DNA of 64,000 bases from Bryobacteraceae bacterium (GCA_019752335.1 JAIEMJ010000023.1:248001-312000), one strand, 5' to 3'. Counted from the stretch's first letter, positions 1 through 8,791 are shown. A program made the numbers and translations. Notes: generated from the sequence alone by a model not told the origin.

Positions 1-1179
1 GTGATGGCGCTGGAGTTTGCCCTGATCGCGAAACTACAGGCGGTGGCCAGCGCCTTCGGGCAGGATGCGCTCTTTCGCTTTCACCGGAGGATGGGTCTGC
101 TGGTACCCGCGCTGCTGGTTCTTCATGTGGGGCTCATGTTAATGAATGGTTTCCCGGCTTCCTGGCTCAATCCGCTGGACCTCGAAACTTCTTGGCCCAT
201 CCGTTGGGGCACTTGGAGCCTGTGGGCGCTGGTGACGCTGGTGGTGATCTCCCTGGCTCGCCGGCCACTGCGCCTGGCCTACGACTGGTGGATCTGGACC
301 CATGGCACGCTGGCGGAACTCGCCGTCCTAATGGGCCTGGCGCATGTCTGGATGGCGGGCGTCGCCGCCGCAGGCCGGCCGATGCGTGTCTTGCTCTCAG
401 TTTATGCCGTCATGTTCGCCGGCTTGCGAGTCTGGTTCAATTTCCTGCGCCCCCTGCGGCTCTGGTCACAACCCTGGGAGGTCATCGAGAATCGCAAGGA
501 ACTGGGCGCCACCCGAACCCTTCTGCTTCGGCCAGTTGGCCATCCGGGCTTTGTTTTCGAACCTGGGCAGTTTGCCTGGTTGAACACCGGCCGGACACCC
601 TTCCACAAAGACCGGCATCCCATCTCGATCTCGTCCGCCGCGAGTGACGAACCAGGCGGAAACCTGGCCTTTTCCATCAAAGCGCTCGGCGACTGGTCAG
701 GCGGCGTGGTGCCCAAACTGCGGCCGGGCCAAAGAGTCTGGGTGGATGGGCCGTTCGGGGTCTTTTCCCCGGATCGCGCGCAGGGCGCCGGGTATGTGCT
801 CATTGGCGGCGGCGCCGGAATCTCGCCTCTTTTTTCGATGTGCCAGACATTCGCCGAACGGGGAGACGTCCGCCCCGTCTGGCTATTCTTCGGCGGCCGC
901 GATCAGGATAGCCTCACCTTCCGCGATGAACTGGAGCGGTTGCGGGGAAACATGAATCTCCAGGTGGTCTATGTTCTGGAACAACCTCCTCCGGGTTGGT
1001 CTGGAGAATCGGGGTACCTCACGGCGGACCTCCTGCGAAAGCACTTGCCGCGTCAGTATCGCCGGTTCCAGTATCTCGTCTGCGGCCCGGAGCCAATGAT
1101 GGATGCCATGGAACGCGTTCTACCCGAATTGGGCGTTCCCGGCACGCAGATCCACAGTGAGCGCTTCGTGATGATCTAA
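1..1179 (+). CDS. Ferric reductase-like transmembrane flavoprotein oxidoreductase (5' partial)
   Basis: Membrane b-type cytochrome with a cytoplasmic FAD/NAD(P)H domain, expected to move electrons from NAD(P)H across the membrane. The first ~150 residues hold hydrophobic helices with four candidate heme-ligand histidines (RFHRRMG, VLHVGLM, WTHGT and GLAHVW). The rest is a ferredoxin-reductase fold: FAD-contacting RHPISISSA, glycine-rich GGGAGISPLFSM for NAD(P)H, and CGPEPMM near the C-terminus. The frame is open from base 1 and the family normally has further N-terminal helices, so the start is probably outside the window. Electron acceptor (ferric iron, quinone or a sulfoxide-reductase-like partner) cannot be told from sequence. 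Confidence 0.85.
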   Translation: MMALEFALIAKLQAVASAFGQDALFRFHRRMGLLVPALLVLHVGLMLMNGFPASWLNPLDLETSWPIRWGTWSLWALVTLVVISLARRPLRLAYDWWIWTHGTLAELAVLMGLAHVWMAGVAAAGRPMRVLLSVYAVMFAGLRVWFNFLRPLRLWSQPWEVIENRKELGATRTLLLRPVGHPGFVFEPGQFAWLNTGRTPFHKDRHPISISSAASDEPGGNLAFSIKALGDWSGGVVPKLRPGQRVWVDGPFGVFSPDRAQGAGYVLIGGGAGISPLFSMCQTFAERGDVRPVWLFFGGRDQDSLTFRDELERLRGNMNLQVVYVLEQPPPGWSGESGYLTADLLRKHLPRQYRRFQYLVCGPEPMMDAMERVLPELGVPGTQIHSERFVMI

Positions 1180-1190
1180 CCGAGCGGGCA

Positions 1191-1222
1191 AAAGGCCGGT
1201 GAGGGGGAACCCACCGGCCTTT
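1191..1222. terminator. Bidirectional hairpin terminator between convergent genes
   Basis: Perfect 11-bp inverted repeat AAAGGCCGGTG / CACCGGCCTTT with a 10-nt loop. It sits 12 bp after the oxidoreductase stop and 44 bp beyond the end of the convergent PEP-CTERM gene. The A-run and T-run at the two feet make it usable from both strands. Confidence 0.75.
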
Positions 1223-1265
1223 CGTTCTGTCGTATTTCTATGAAGTGGAGGGTTTCCTGGGGTCG

Positions 1266-2102
1266 TTAGGCCTTACCTCCGGTGGCGATTTTGCTCCGGT
1301 AGCGGAGCAGGAGGGAAATCAGAATCAGCGCGGCGCCCATGGTGAGTTGGGGTCCCGGCTCGGGGACGGGGGAGTTGATTTGTACGCCGACGCGGAAGTT
1401 AGCGAGGTTGATGATCCATTGGCTGCTGCTGGCGTTCGCCACGATCGAAATGGTAAGGATATCCTCCGTAGAGGTGATGCCATAGAAGCCAGGTCCGCTG
1501 GCCGCATAGGCCGCGCTCTGGCTGGCATCGTACCGGTTTATGGTGCTCACGGAGTTCGGTGTGTTCGCCGACGTCGTGGTGATCGTAAAGCCGGCTGGAT
1601 CGTTCGATCCCAGATTGGAGATGCTGGCATAGTCAAAGGCGACACTTCGCACACCGGGCGTGGGCGCGAAGGAGATGTTCATGGAAGGAGTACCGCTAAC
1701 GCCAGGGGCCGTCGAGAACAAGTAGACCATCTGGGAGTACGCGCCGTTGGCCGTAACCGTGTTGTAGCTTGGGCCGCCACCGCTATTGCGGGTGCCGTCA
1801 TTGAGGGGCCGCACCTGCAGGTTGTTGCCGGCGGCGCCTGTATTCGCACCAGAGAAGGTGATGCCACTAATCGTCTGCCCAGAGATATTGGTCGTGGTTG
1901 CCGTGTTCCGGTTGAAGGAGTATGCGCACGGACTTACGCACTCGCTCGCCAAATCGACCATGTCGTAGGTCAACGCGGGCGCCGGCAGCAGCGTTAAGAA
2001 AGTAGCGCGCTGGCCACTACCGCCGTAAGCATTGCCCGTGTATGTAGTGACCGCGCCGAACAAGGTTCCGACGCCGAACACCAAACAAAACCCAAATCTC
2101 AT
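1266..2102 (-). CDS. PEP-CTERM sorting-domain protein
   Basis: Secreted protein of 278 residues. A hydrophobic signal peptide (FCLVFGVGTLFGAV) is followed by a Ser/Thr/Asn/Gly-rich beta-type region without cysteine pairs I can assign. The end is a PEP-CTERM tripartite signal: VPEPGP, a hydrophobic helix (GAALILISLLL) and a basic tail RYRSK. In this family the exosortase cleaves at PEP and the product is released or attached at the surface. A GGGAG Shine-Dalgarno lies 6-7 nt before the ATG. No exosortase gene is in this window. The function of the mature domain is unknown. Confidence 0.8.
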   Translation of the reverse strand: MRFGFCLVFGVGTLFGAVTTYTGNAYGGSGQRATFLTLLPAPALTYDMVDLASECVSPCAYSFNRNTATTTNISGQTISGITFSGANTGAAGNNLQVRPLNDGTRNSGGGPSYNTVTANGAYSQMVYLFSTAPGVSGTPSMNISFAPTPGVRSVAFDYASISNLGSNDPAGFTITTTSANTPNSVSTINRYDASQSAAYAASGPGFYGITSTEDILTISIVANASSSQWIINLANFRVGVQINSPVPEPGPQLTMGAALILISLLLRYRSKIATGGKA

Positions 2103-2180
2103 AACACTCCCACACGACCGAAGAATCGGCGTTCACCTATAAGTGTGTTTTGGGAGGGAAAATTCTCATTTATTTTTCGA

Positions 2181-3551
2181 CTATTTTTTGAGTGAGGCAA
2201 GAATCGACACTTGGTACGCAGCCGCCTTCGCCGCGATCGACGCCGTGTCCAACGTCAACATCTGCCGGTCCCGCAGCAGCATCCGGCCGTTTACCATCAC
2301 GTCCCTCACGTCCGACGCCTTCAGGGCGTAGACAAGCTGAGAGTAGACGTTAAATAGTGGCAGGGCATGGGCTTCCGAGAGATCGATGGCGATCCAGTCG
2401 GCGGCTTTACCCTTCTCCAGCGAGCCGGTTTTGGCCGCCAGATTGAGGGCGCGGGCGCCTTCGATGGTGGCCATGGCGAAGGTCTGTTCGGCGCTGAGGG
2501 AGCGGGGGTCGCCGGTGGAGACCTTTTGCAATTTCGCGGCCAAATCCATCTCTTCGAAGAGATTCAGATCGTTATTCGACCCCGCTGGACCGTCCGTGCC
2601 CAAGCCCACGGCGATCCCCGCCGCCCGCATCTTTAGCACTGGCGCGACGCCGGAGGCGAGCTTCATGTTGCTCGACGGATTGTGCGCCACGCCGACCCCC
2701 TTGGCCGCGAGCAGCTTCAAATCAGAATCGGTGAGCCAGACGCCGTGGGCGGCCAGCGTAGGCCCGTCGAAGATGCCGAGCTTGCTGAGGCGCGCGGCGG
2801 GCGTCATGCGGAACTCCTTCAGACTATCGTCGTTCTCCTTCTTGGTCTCGGAGAGATGAATCAACAGCGGCGCGCCGTACTTGTTGGCGAGCGAGCGGCA
2901 GGCCTTGAGGGTGGCATCGTCGTTGGTGTAGGGCGCGTGCGGCGCCACGGCGGCGACGATCAGCGGATCGTTCTTGAACTGCTGCAAGAATCTCTCGGTG
3001 CGGGCGAGGCCCTCGGCGGGCGTCTTCGCATCCGGCACGGGAAAGCGAATGATGGACTGCCCGAGGACGCCCCGAAGCCCGGCTTTGCGGGTCTCGTCGG
3101 CGATCACCTCCTCGAAATAATACATGTCGGCGTAGGTGGTGGTGCCGGAACGGATCATCTCCCAAAGGGCGAGGCGCGTGCCCCAGCGGACGAAGTCCGC
3201 GGTAACGTTGCGGGCTTCGGCGGGGAAGATGAACTTTTCGAGCCAGTCCTGCAGATTGAGGTCATCGGCGATGCCCCGGAAGAGCACCATGGGGGCGTGG
3301 CCGTGCGTGTTGATCAGACCGGGAGCGAGGATGGCGCGCGGACGGTCCAGCCGTTGTTTGGCGGTGTGGCGCTTGAGTAAGTCGGCCGCCGGGCCGGCGT
3401 CAACGATCTGGGTGCCTTGGATGGCGAGGGCGCCGTTCTCGATGACGCGGCGCGTTGCGTCCATGGTGACGACGTAGCGCGCGGTGACGAGGAGATCGAC
3501 GTTGGCCGCCCAGACGGCAGAGCTAAGCAGGAGGAAGCAGGTGAGTCGCAT
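2181..3551 (-). CDS. Exported amidohydrolase of the MTA/SAH (nucleoside) deaminase family
   Basis: Metal-dependent deaminase of 456 residues, closest by motif to 5'-methylthioadenosine/S-adenosylhomocysteine deaminases and TrzN/AtzB-type enzymes. Metal ligands are all present: NTHGHAP (HxH), LLIHLSE, AAHGVWL and GLGTDGP. Unlike the cytosolic enzymes it starts with a signal peptide (MRLTCFLLLSSAVWAA), so it should act outside the cytoplasm. It overlaps the cytidine deaminase gene by 29 bp and follows purine nucleoside phosphorylase, giving an operon for nucleoside salvage. Exact substrate is not determined by sequence. Confidence 0.85.
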   Translation of the reverse strand: MRLTCFLLLSSAVWAANVDLLVTARYVVTMDATRRVIENGALAIQGTQIVDAGPAADLLKRHTAKQRLDRPRAILAPGLINTHGHAPMVLFRGIADDLNLQDWLEKFIFPAEARNVTADFVRWGTRLALWEMIRSGTTTYADMYYFEEVIADETRKAGLRGVLGQSIIRFPVPDAKTPAEGLARTERFLQQFKNDPLIVAAVAPHAPYTNDDATLKACRSLANKYGAPLLIHLSETKKENDDSLKEFRMTPAARLSKLGIFDGPTLAAHGVWLTDSDLKLLAAKGVGVAHNPSSNMKLASGVAPVLKMRAAGIAVGLGTDGPAGSNNDLNLFEEMDLAAKLQKVSTGDPRSLSAEQTFAMATIEGARALNLAAKTGSLEKGKAADWIAIDLSEAHALPLFNVYSQLVYALKASDVRDVMVNGRMLLRDRQMLTLDTASIAAKAAAYQVSILASLKK

Positions 3552-3936
3552 CGAAGGCCTTTGGCAGGAGGTCGGCTAGCTGGTAGGTGGCATGGGAGCC
3601 GTCGAGGCCCCACAGCACGACGGGGATGTTGCCGCAGAGGTCCCAGAGGACCTGGCGGCAGGCGCCGCAGGGCGGCGTCAGCGCGAAGGCGTCGGCATTG
3701 CGCGGCGCGGCGCAGACCACGATCTCGCGGAAGGTCCTCGGAGCCACGCCGGCGGCGATGGCGCTGAAGACCGCGACGCGCTCGGCGCAGACCGTCAAAC
3801 CGTAGGACGAATTCTCGACGTTGCAGCCCGAGAAGACGCAGCCATCCTGGGTCTCAATCGCGGCGCCCACCAGGAAGTTCGAATGGGGCGCATAGGCGTG
3901 CAGACGCGCGGCCAAAGCGGCTTCAGCGAGCTTCAT
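3523..3936 (-). CDS. cdd: Cytidine deaminase
   Basis: Zinc enzyme of 137 residues that deaminates cytidine and deoxycytidine to the uridines. The two signature motifs are intact: CAE (in VCAERVAVF; Cys ligand and catalytic Glu) and PPCGACRQV (two Cys ligands). Length fits the homotetrameric short form. The start overlaps the stop of the phosphorylase gene by ATGA, and its 3' end overlaps the amidohydrolase start, so the three genes should be translated as one unit. Confidence 0.93.
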   Translation of the reverse strand: MKLAEAALAARLHAYAPHSNFLVGAAIETQDGCVFSGCNVENSSYGLTVCAERVAVFSAIAAGVAPRTFREIVVCAAPRNADAFALTPPCGACRQVLWDLCGNIPVVLWGLDGSHATYQLADLLPKAFDATHLLPPA

Positions 3937-4748
3937 GCGGCCACCAATCTGGGGATAATGCCCGTCAGCAATTGGACGAAGCGGCCGTGGACTTGCCGGC
4001 CGGTCTCCATTACCTCTTCATGGTTGATCTTCTCGTCGGTGACGCCGGCGGCCATGTTGGTGACGCAGGAGATGGCCAGCACGGGCAGGCTCATGTGGTT
4101 AGCGGCGATCACTTCGGCGACGGTGGACATGCCGACGAGGTCAGCGCCGATGGTGCGCAGGAAGCGAATCTCGGCGGGCGTCTCGTAGTTGGGTCCGCTG
4201 AGCGCGGCGTAGACGCCTTCGGGCAGCGTAAAGCCGAGCCCTTCGGCGACGGAGTGCGCGACCCCGCGCAGACGCCGGCTGTAGGCTTCCGACATATCGG
4301 GGAAGCGCGGCCCGAGGGAGTCGTCATTGGGGCCGATGAGCGGATTGGTGCCTTGCAGATTGATATGGTCACTGATGACGACCAGCGCGCCGCGGTTGTA
4401 GGCCAGGTTAATCCCGCCTGCCGCATTGGTGACCACCAGCGCTTCGATGCCCAGCGCGGCCATGGCGCGGACGCCAACGACGACTTGCTTCGGCGTGTAG
4501 CCCTCGTAGAGGTGATTGCGGCCGGACATCACCGCCAAGGGGACCCCGGCCAGTTCGCCGAAGACCAGCTTGCCGGCGTGGCCAATGGCGGTGGACGCGG
4601 GCCAGCCGGGGATGTCGGCGTAGGGAATCTCCAGGCGATGGGTGAGAGTGTCGGCGAAGGCGCCGAGTCCGCTGCCGAGGATAATGCCGACGCGAGGCTT
4701 CGCGACGATGCGCCGTTCGAGGTAGGAAACTGTTTCGTGTTCTCGCAC
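3933..4748 (-). CDS. Purine nucleoside phosphorylase, trimeric type I
   Basis: Cleaves purine nucleosides with phosphate to the base and (deoxy)ribose-1-phosphate. Of its 271 residues, the conserved parts are GLGAFADT near the N-terminus, MSGRNHLYEGY (phosphate/ribose site), VTNAAGGIN, SGPNYETPAE and ISCVTNMAAG, whose Asn is the purine-contacting residue typical of guanine/hypoxanthine-preferring trimeric enzymes. First gene of the salvage operon, divergent from the zinc dehydrogenase with only 39 bp between the start codons, so both promoters must overlap or lie within coding sequence. Confidence 0.92.
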   Translation of the reverse strand: MREHETVSYLERRIVAKPRVGIILGSGLGAFADTLTHRLEIPYADIPGWPASTAIGHAGKLVFGELAGVPLAVMSGRNHLYEGYTPKQVVVGVRAMAALGIEALVVTNAAGGINLAYNRGALVVISDHINLQGTNPLIGPNDDSLGPRFPDMSEAYSRRLRGVAHSVAEGLGFTLPEGVYAALSGPNYETPAEIRFLRTIGADLVGMSTVAEVIAANHMSLPVLAISCVTNMAAGVTDEKINHEEVMETGRQVHGRFVQLLTGIIPRLVAA

Positions 4749-4787
4749 TTCCTTTTGAGTGTAGCCCCATCGGCTAAACTGCTAGCT

Positions 4788-5774
4788 GTGCGCAATCTGA
4801 TTTTAGAAAAGCCGGGCCAATTCGCCTGGCACGAGAGTGACGAGCCAGTGTTGGCCGGCGGCGACGCGCTGGTCCGCGTGTTGAGCGTAGGCATCTGCGG
4901 GACGGATCTGCATGCCTACCGGGGTCGGCAGCCCTTTTTCAGCTATCCGCGGATCCTGGGGCATGAGTTGGCCGTCGAGGTGCTGGCGGTGGGGGCGGGG
5001 GCACAGGGCGTGCAGGTAGGAGACCGGTGCGCGGTGAATCCTTATCTAAACTGCGGCCATTGCCAAGCCTGCCTGCGCGGCAAGACGAATTGCTGCGAGA
5101 GCCTGAAGGTGCTCGGTGTTCACGTGGATGGCGGCATGCGCGAGCGCTTCACCGTGCCCGCGACACATCTGTATCCAAACGCGCGGCTCGCCACGGAGCA
5201 ACTGGCGCTGGTAGAGACGTTGGGCATCGGCTCGCATGCCGTGCTGCGCGGCAGCCCGGCCCAAGGGGAGCGGGTGCTCGTGATCGGCGCCGGGCCGATC
5301 GGCCTGTCGGTGATTGAGTTCCTGCGCCTGGAAGGCGCTTCAGTGGAACTCCTGGATCTGAGCGCTGCGCGCCGCGCCTTCGCCGCGGCGAACTATGCGC
5401 TGCGGGCCTGCCACGCGGACGCCGAAGGCATTCCGCCCGCGACGCTGGTCTTCGATTGCACCGGCAATCCGCAATCGATGCAGGCGGCGTTTCGCTTCGT
5501 CGCTAACGGCGGCAAGCTGGTTTATGTGGGTCTTTTTGTGGGCGACGTGACGTTCCACGATCCGGACTTTCACCGGAAGGAGATCACGCTGCTCGCCACG
5601 CGCAACAGCACGCCCGCCGAGCACCGGCGCATCATTAGCCTGATGGAGAGCGGCGAGATCAACACGAAGCCCTGGGTGACGCACCGCGTGCCGGTGGACG
5701 AGATGACCGCGCGCTTTCCCGATTGGCTGGACCCGGAGGCGGGCGTCGTGAAGGCCGTGGTCGATTGGGCGTAA
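4788..5774 (+). CDS. Zinc-dependent medium-chain alcohol/polyol dehydrogenase
   Basis: NAD(P)-dependent MDR enzyme of 328 residues, related to threonine-3-dehydrogenase, sorbitol and galactitol-phosphate dehydrogenases. CGTD and GHE give catalytic zinc ligands; NCGHCQACLRGKTNCC gives the four-Cys structural zinc; GAGPIGL is the Rossmann loop. I chose GTG at 4788 because the family begins at VRNLILEKPGQ; the open frame upstream is antisense to the phosphorylase gene. It is followed within 12 bp by an SDR and then the quinoprotein, suggesting stepwise oxidation of a sugar or polyol. The substrate is not known. Confidence 0.85.
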   Translation: MRNLILEKPGQFAWHESDEPVLAGGDALVRVLSVGICGTDLHAYRGRQPFFSYPRILGHELAVEVLAVGAGAQGVQVGDRCAVNPYLNCGHCQACLRGKTNCCESLKVLGVHVDGGMRERFTVPATHLYPNARLATEQLALVETLGIGSHAVLRGSPAQGERVLVIGAGPIGLSVIEFLRLEGASVELLDLSAARRAFAAANYALRACHADAEGIPPATLVFDCTGNPQSMQAAFRFVANGGKLVYVGLFVGDVTFHDPDFHRKEITLLATRNSTPAEHRRIISLMESGEINTKPWVTHRVPVDEMTARFPDWLDPEAGVVKAVVDWA

Positions 5775-5786
5775 ACTGAGATTCGC

Positions 5787-6569
5787 ATGGCATCGGTACA
5801 CAACTACATGGATTTGAGCGGCCGCGTCGCCGTCGTTTTGGGGGGCACGTCTGGCTTGGGCCGTACGCTGGCTCTCGGCTTAGCGAAGGCGGGCGCGGAC
5901 GTGGTCGTCACGGGACGGCGGGAGAACCTGATTGACGAGGTGGCTCAGGAGATCGAGGCGCTCGGGCGCCGCACCCTCCGCCAGACCTGCGACGTAATGG
6001 ACCGCGAGCAGATCCTCGCTTTCCGCGATCAGGTGGTGAAGCAATTGGGCGGGGTGGACATCCTGCTGAACGCCGCCGGCAAGACCATGCGCAAGCCCAC
6101 CGTCGCCATGACGGTGGACGAATGGCATTCGGTGATGGACACCAACCTCACCAGCATGGTGGTGGCTTGCCAGGTGTTTCATGAGCCGCTGGTGAAGAGC
6201 GGGCATGGCCGGGTGATCAACATCGCGTCGCTGAGTTCGTTCGTGAGCTTGAACGAAGTAGCCGCGTACGCCGCTTCGAAGGCCGGCGTGCTGTCGCTCA
6301 CCAAGAGCCTGGCGATTGAGTGGGCGCGGCAAGGGGTGAACGTGAACGCGATTGCGCCCGGCGTCTTTCTCACCGATCTCAACTCGGCGCTGCTCAACGG
6401 TACGGACCGGGGACGCGAATTCCTGCTGCGGACGCCGATGAAGCGCTTCGGCAAGGCCGAGGAACTCGTCGGCGCGGCCGTGCTGCTGGCTTCGGACGCC
6501 GCGAGCTTCATCACCGGCCAAGCCATCGCCGTGGATGGCGGCTTCCTGTGCTCCGGCGTAAACTCGTGA
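5787..6569 (+). CDS. SDR-family oxidoreductase, gluconate-5-dehydrogenase-like
   Basis: Classical short-chain dehydrogenase of 260 residues. It shows the cofactor loop GGTSGLG, NAAG, the catalytic Ser in NIASLSS, YAASK (Tyr/Lys pair) and the C-terminal GQAIAVDGG. The overall pattern resembles gluconate-5-dehydrogenase and related sugar-acid SDRs. It lies between the zinc dehydrogenase and the quinoprotein gene, whose GTG start overlaps its TGA stop, so all three are probably co-expressed. Substrate assignment is an inference from neighbours. Confidence 0.85.
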   Translation: MASVHNYMDLSGRVAVVLGGTSGLGRTLALGLAKAGADVVVTGRRENLIDEVAQEIEALGRRTLRQTCDVMDREQILAFRDQVVKQLGGVDILLNAAGKTMRKPTVAMTVDEWHSVMDTNLTSMVVACQVFHEPLVKSGHGRVINIASLSSFVSLNEVAAYAASKAGVLSLTKSLAIEWARQGVNVNAIAPGVFLTDLNSALLNGTDRGREFLLRTPMKRFGKAEELVGAAVLLASDAASFITGQAIAVDGGFLCSGVNS

Positions 6570-8791
6570 GACTGGCGCTGCTGCTGTGGGGTAGCCTCGC
6601 TTGGGCGCAGCATCCGGAAGCGGTGCGCGAGGGGCAAAAGCTGTTCGTGCGGCAGTGCTCGGCGTGCCACGGCGATACCGCGAAGGGCGGCCGGGGACCG
6701 GATCTCACCACCGGCGACTGGAAGCACGGCAGCGCGCCCGCGGACCTGGTCCGCAACATCGTCAAGGGCATCCCCGGCACGCAGATGCCGGCGATCACCA
6801 TGCCCGTCGCCGAGGCCGAGGCCATCGCGACTTACTTGCTGTCGTTGAGCGAGAGCGCGGACCGCGCCACCGGAAACGAGGCCAACGGCAGTAAGTTATT
6901 CGGAGCGAATTGCCGTAGCTGCCATATGTTCGGCGGGCAGGGCGGCTTACTCGGCGGCGACTTATCGAATATCCGCGCCAAGTACCGGCCATCGGTGTTA
7001 ACGAAGCGTCTGAGTGAGCCGGTTTCTCTGGTGACGGCCAACGGAATTACGGGCGCACGCAAGGGCGAGGATACCTTTACCTTGCAGTTACTTGACACCC
7101 AGGGAAAGTGGCACTTACTCGATAAACGCGGGCCCGCGAAGGTACTAACGCAGCCGCATCCTTCGCTCTCGGAAGCCCAGCGCGCCGACGTCACGGCATT
7201 TCTCTACAAGACGACCCCCACTTACGACGCTTCCCTGCCCTGGAAGCCCGCGCCCGGCTTCAATGTCACGATGGCGCGGCTACAGAATCCGCAGGCCGAG
7301 CCGCAAAATTGGCTCACCTACTGGGGCGACTTACAGGGCACGCATTATTCGGGCCTGAAGCAAGTAACTCCGGCCAACGCCGCGTCGCTCAAATCGGCCT
7401 GGACCTATCAACTCGGCGGCAACACCGTCGAGACCACGCCGCTGGTGATTGACGGATTGATGTTCGTCACCGGCCCGTTGAACAACGCCGCCGCGCTCGA
7501 TGCCCGCACCGGGCGTCCGCTGTGGCAATACACGCGGCGGCTGCCGAATGTTGCCAGCCACTGCACCGTGATGACGAACCGCGGCCTGGCCGCGTTCGGC
7601 GACCGTCTCTACATGGCGACGCTCGATACGCACCTCGTCGCGCTCGACGCGACGAGCGGCAGCGTCGTGTGGGATATCGAAGTGGATGATTACCGCAGGG
7701 GCTTCTCCATCACCCATGCGCCCTTGGCCATCGACGGCAAGATCATCGTTGGCGTCACGTCAGGCGAATGCGCGCTGACGGGCTTCGTCGACGCCTACGA
7801 CGCGGCGACGGGCAAGAAGCTGTGGCGCGTCCACTCGACGCCGCAACCGGGCGATCCGCAACGCAAGACCTGGGCGCCCGAATCTTCGGCAGACTACGGC
7901 GGCGCTCCCACCTGGACCACCGGCACCTACGATGCTGCCACCGACACCATCTTCTGGATGACCGGCAATCCCGGCCCCGACTACGACGGCCCGGTCCGCG
8001 AGGGCGACAATCTTTATTCTTGTTCCGTACTGGCGCTCGACCCCAAGACGGGCAAGATCAAATGGTGGTTCCAGTTCACGCCGCACGACGTCCATGACTG
8101 GGACGCCAACCAGACGCCCGTGCTGATCGACGGCTTCGTGAAGGGCAAGCAGCGCAAACTGCTCGTCACCGCGCAGCGCAACGCCTTCTACTACGTGCTG
8201 GACCGCGAGAGCGGCGAGTTCCTCACCGGCCAAGCCTTCGCCAGACAGACCTGGGCCAGCGGGCTGGACGCCAAGGGCCGGCCCATCGTGCTGCCCAGCA
8301 CGACGCCCACGCCCGCGGGCAACTACGTTTGCCCGGACGCGGCCGGCTCTGCCAATTGGGGCTCGCCTTCGTATGATCCGGCCACGAAGTTCTTTCTGGT
8401 GTCGGTACGCGAGGCTTGCGCCACGTACACCAGCGTGACGAAGCCGCCGGTGCCCGGCGAAGGTTTCACCGGAGGCGGCGTCGAAGTCGATCCCAAAGTC
8501 GGCACTCCGGGCGCGGTACGTGCCTTGGACGCGCTGACGGGCGCGCTCAAGTGGAATTTCCCGTTGCAGGTGGGCTCGTCCGCGACGGGAGTGCTGGCGA
8601 CCGCGGGCGGCGTGGTCTTCGCGTCCAGCAACGACGGCAACCTGATCGCGCTGGAGTCGCGGACGGGCCGGTATCTGTGGCACTACTACACGGGCGCCAA
8701 TATCATCGCCTCGCCGATGGCGTATGCCGTCGGCGGCAAGCAGTACGTGGCCATCGCTTCGCAGTCCGCGATCTTCGTCTTCGGGCTTTAA
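6566..8791 (+). CDS. PQQ-dependent dehydrogenase with two N-terminal cytochrome c domains
   Basis: Exported quinohemoprotein of 741 residues. A signal peptide (LALLLWGSLAWAQ) is followed by two mono-heme cytochrome c domains with CSACH (31-35) and CRSCH (116-120), then an eight-bladed PQQ propeller from about residue 250 to the end. In the PQQ domain PHDVHDWDANQ places an Asp (511) at the catalytic-base position and a second Asp (513) two residues later, the pattern linked to lanthanide-dependent alcohol dehydrogenases. The GTG start at 6566 overlaps the SDR stop; the frame is open further upstream, but that part is antisense/out-of-frame SDR sequence. Alcohol, polyol or sugar oxidation in the periplasm with electrons passed to its own hemes is the likely role. 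The cytochrome part has unusual TTA codon use. Confidence 0.88.
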   Translation: MRLALLLWGSLAWAQHPEAVREGQKLFVRQCSACHGDTAKGGRGPDLTTGDWKHGSAPADLVRNIVKGIPGTQMPAITMPVAEAEAIATYLLSLSESADRATGNEANGSKLFGANCRSCHMFGGQGGLLGGDLSNIRAKYRPSVLTKRLSEPVSLVTANGITGARKGEDTFTLQLLDTQGKWHLLDKRGPAKVLTQPHPSLSEAQRADVTAFLYKTTPTYDASLPWKPAPGFNVTMARLQNPQAEPQNWLTYWGDLQGTHYSGLKQVTPANAASLKSAWTYQLGGNTVETTPLVIDGLMFVTGPLNNAAALDARTGRPLWQYTRRLPNVASHCTVMTNRGLAAFGDRLYMATLDTHLVALDATSGSVVWDIEVDDYRRGFSITHAPLAIDGKIIVGVTSGECALTGFVDAYDAATGKKLWRVHSTPQPGDPQRKTWAPESSADYGGAPTWTTGTYDAATDTIFWMTGNPGPDYDGPVREGDNLYSCSVLALDPKTGKIKWWFQFTPHDVHDWDANQTPVLIDGFVKGKQRKLLVTAQRNAFYYVLDRESGEFLTGQAFARQTWASGLDAKGRPIVLPSTTPTPAGNYVCPDAAGSANWGSPSYDPATKFFLVSVREACATYTSVTKPPVPGEGFTGGGVEVDPKVGTPGAVRALDALTGALKWNFPLQVGSSATGVLATAGGVVFASSNDGNLIALESRTGRYLWHYYTGANIIASPMAYAVGGKQYVAIASQSAIFVFGL

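Noticed and set aside
3972-4787. N-terminal extension of the zinc dehydrogenase frame
   Set aside because: Antisense to purine nucleoside phosphorylase; family alignment begins at 4788.
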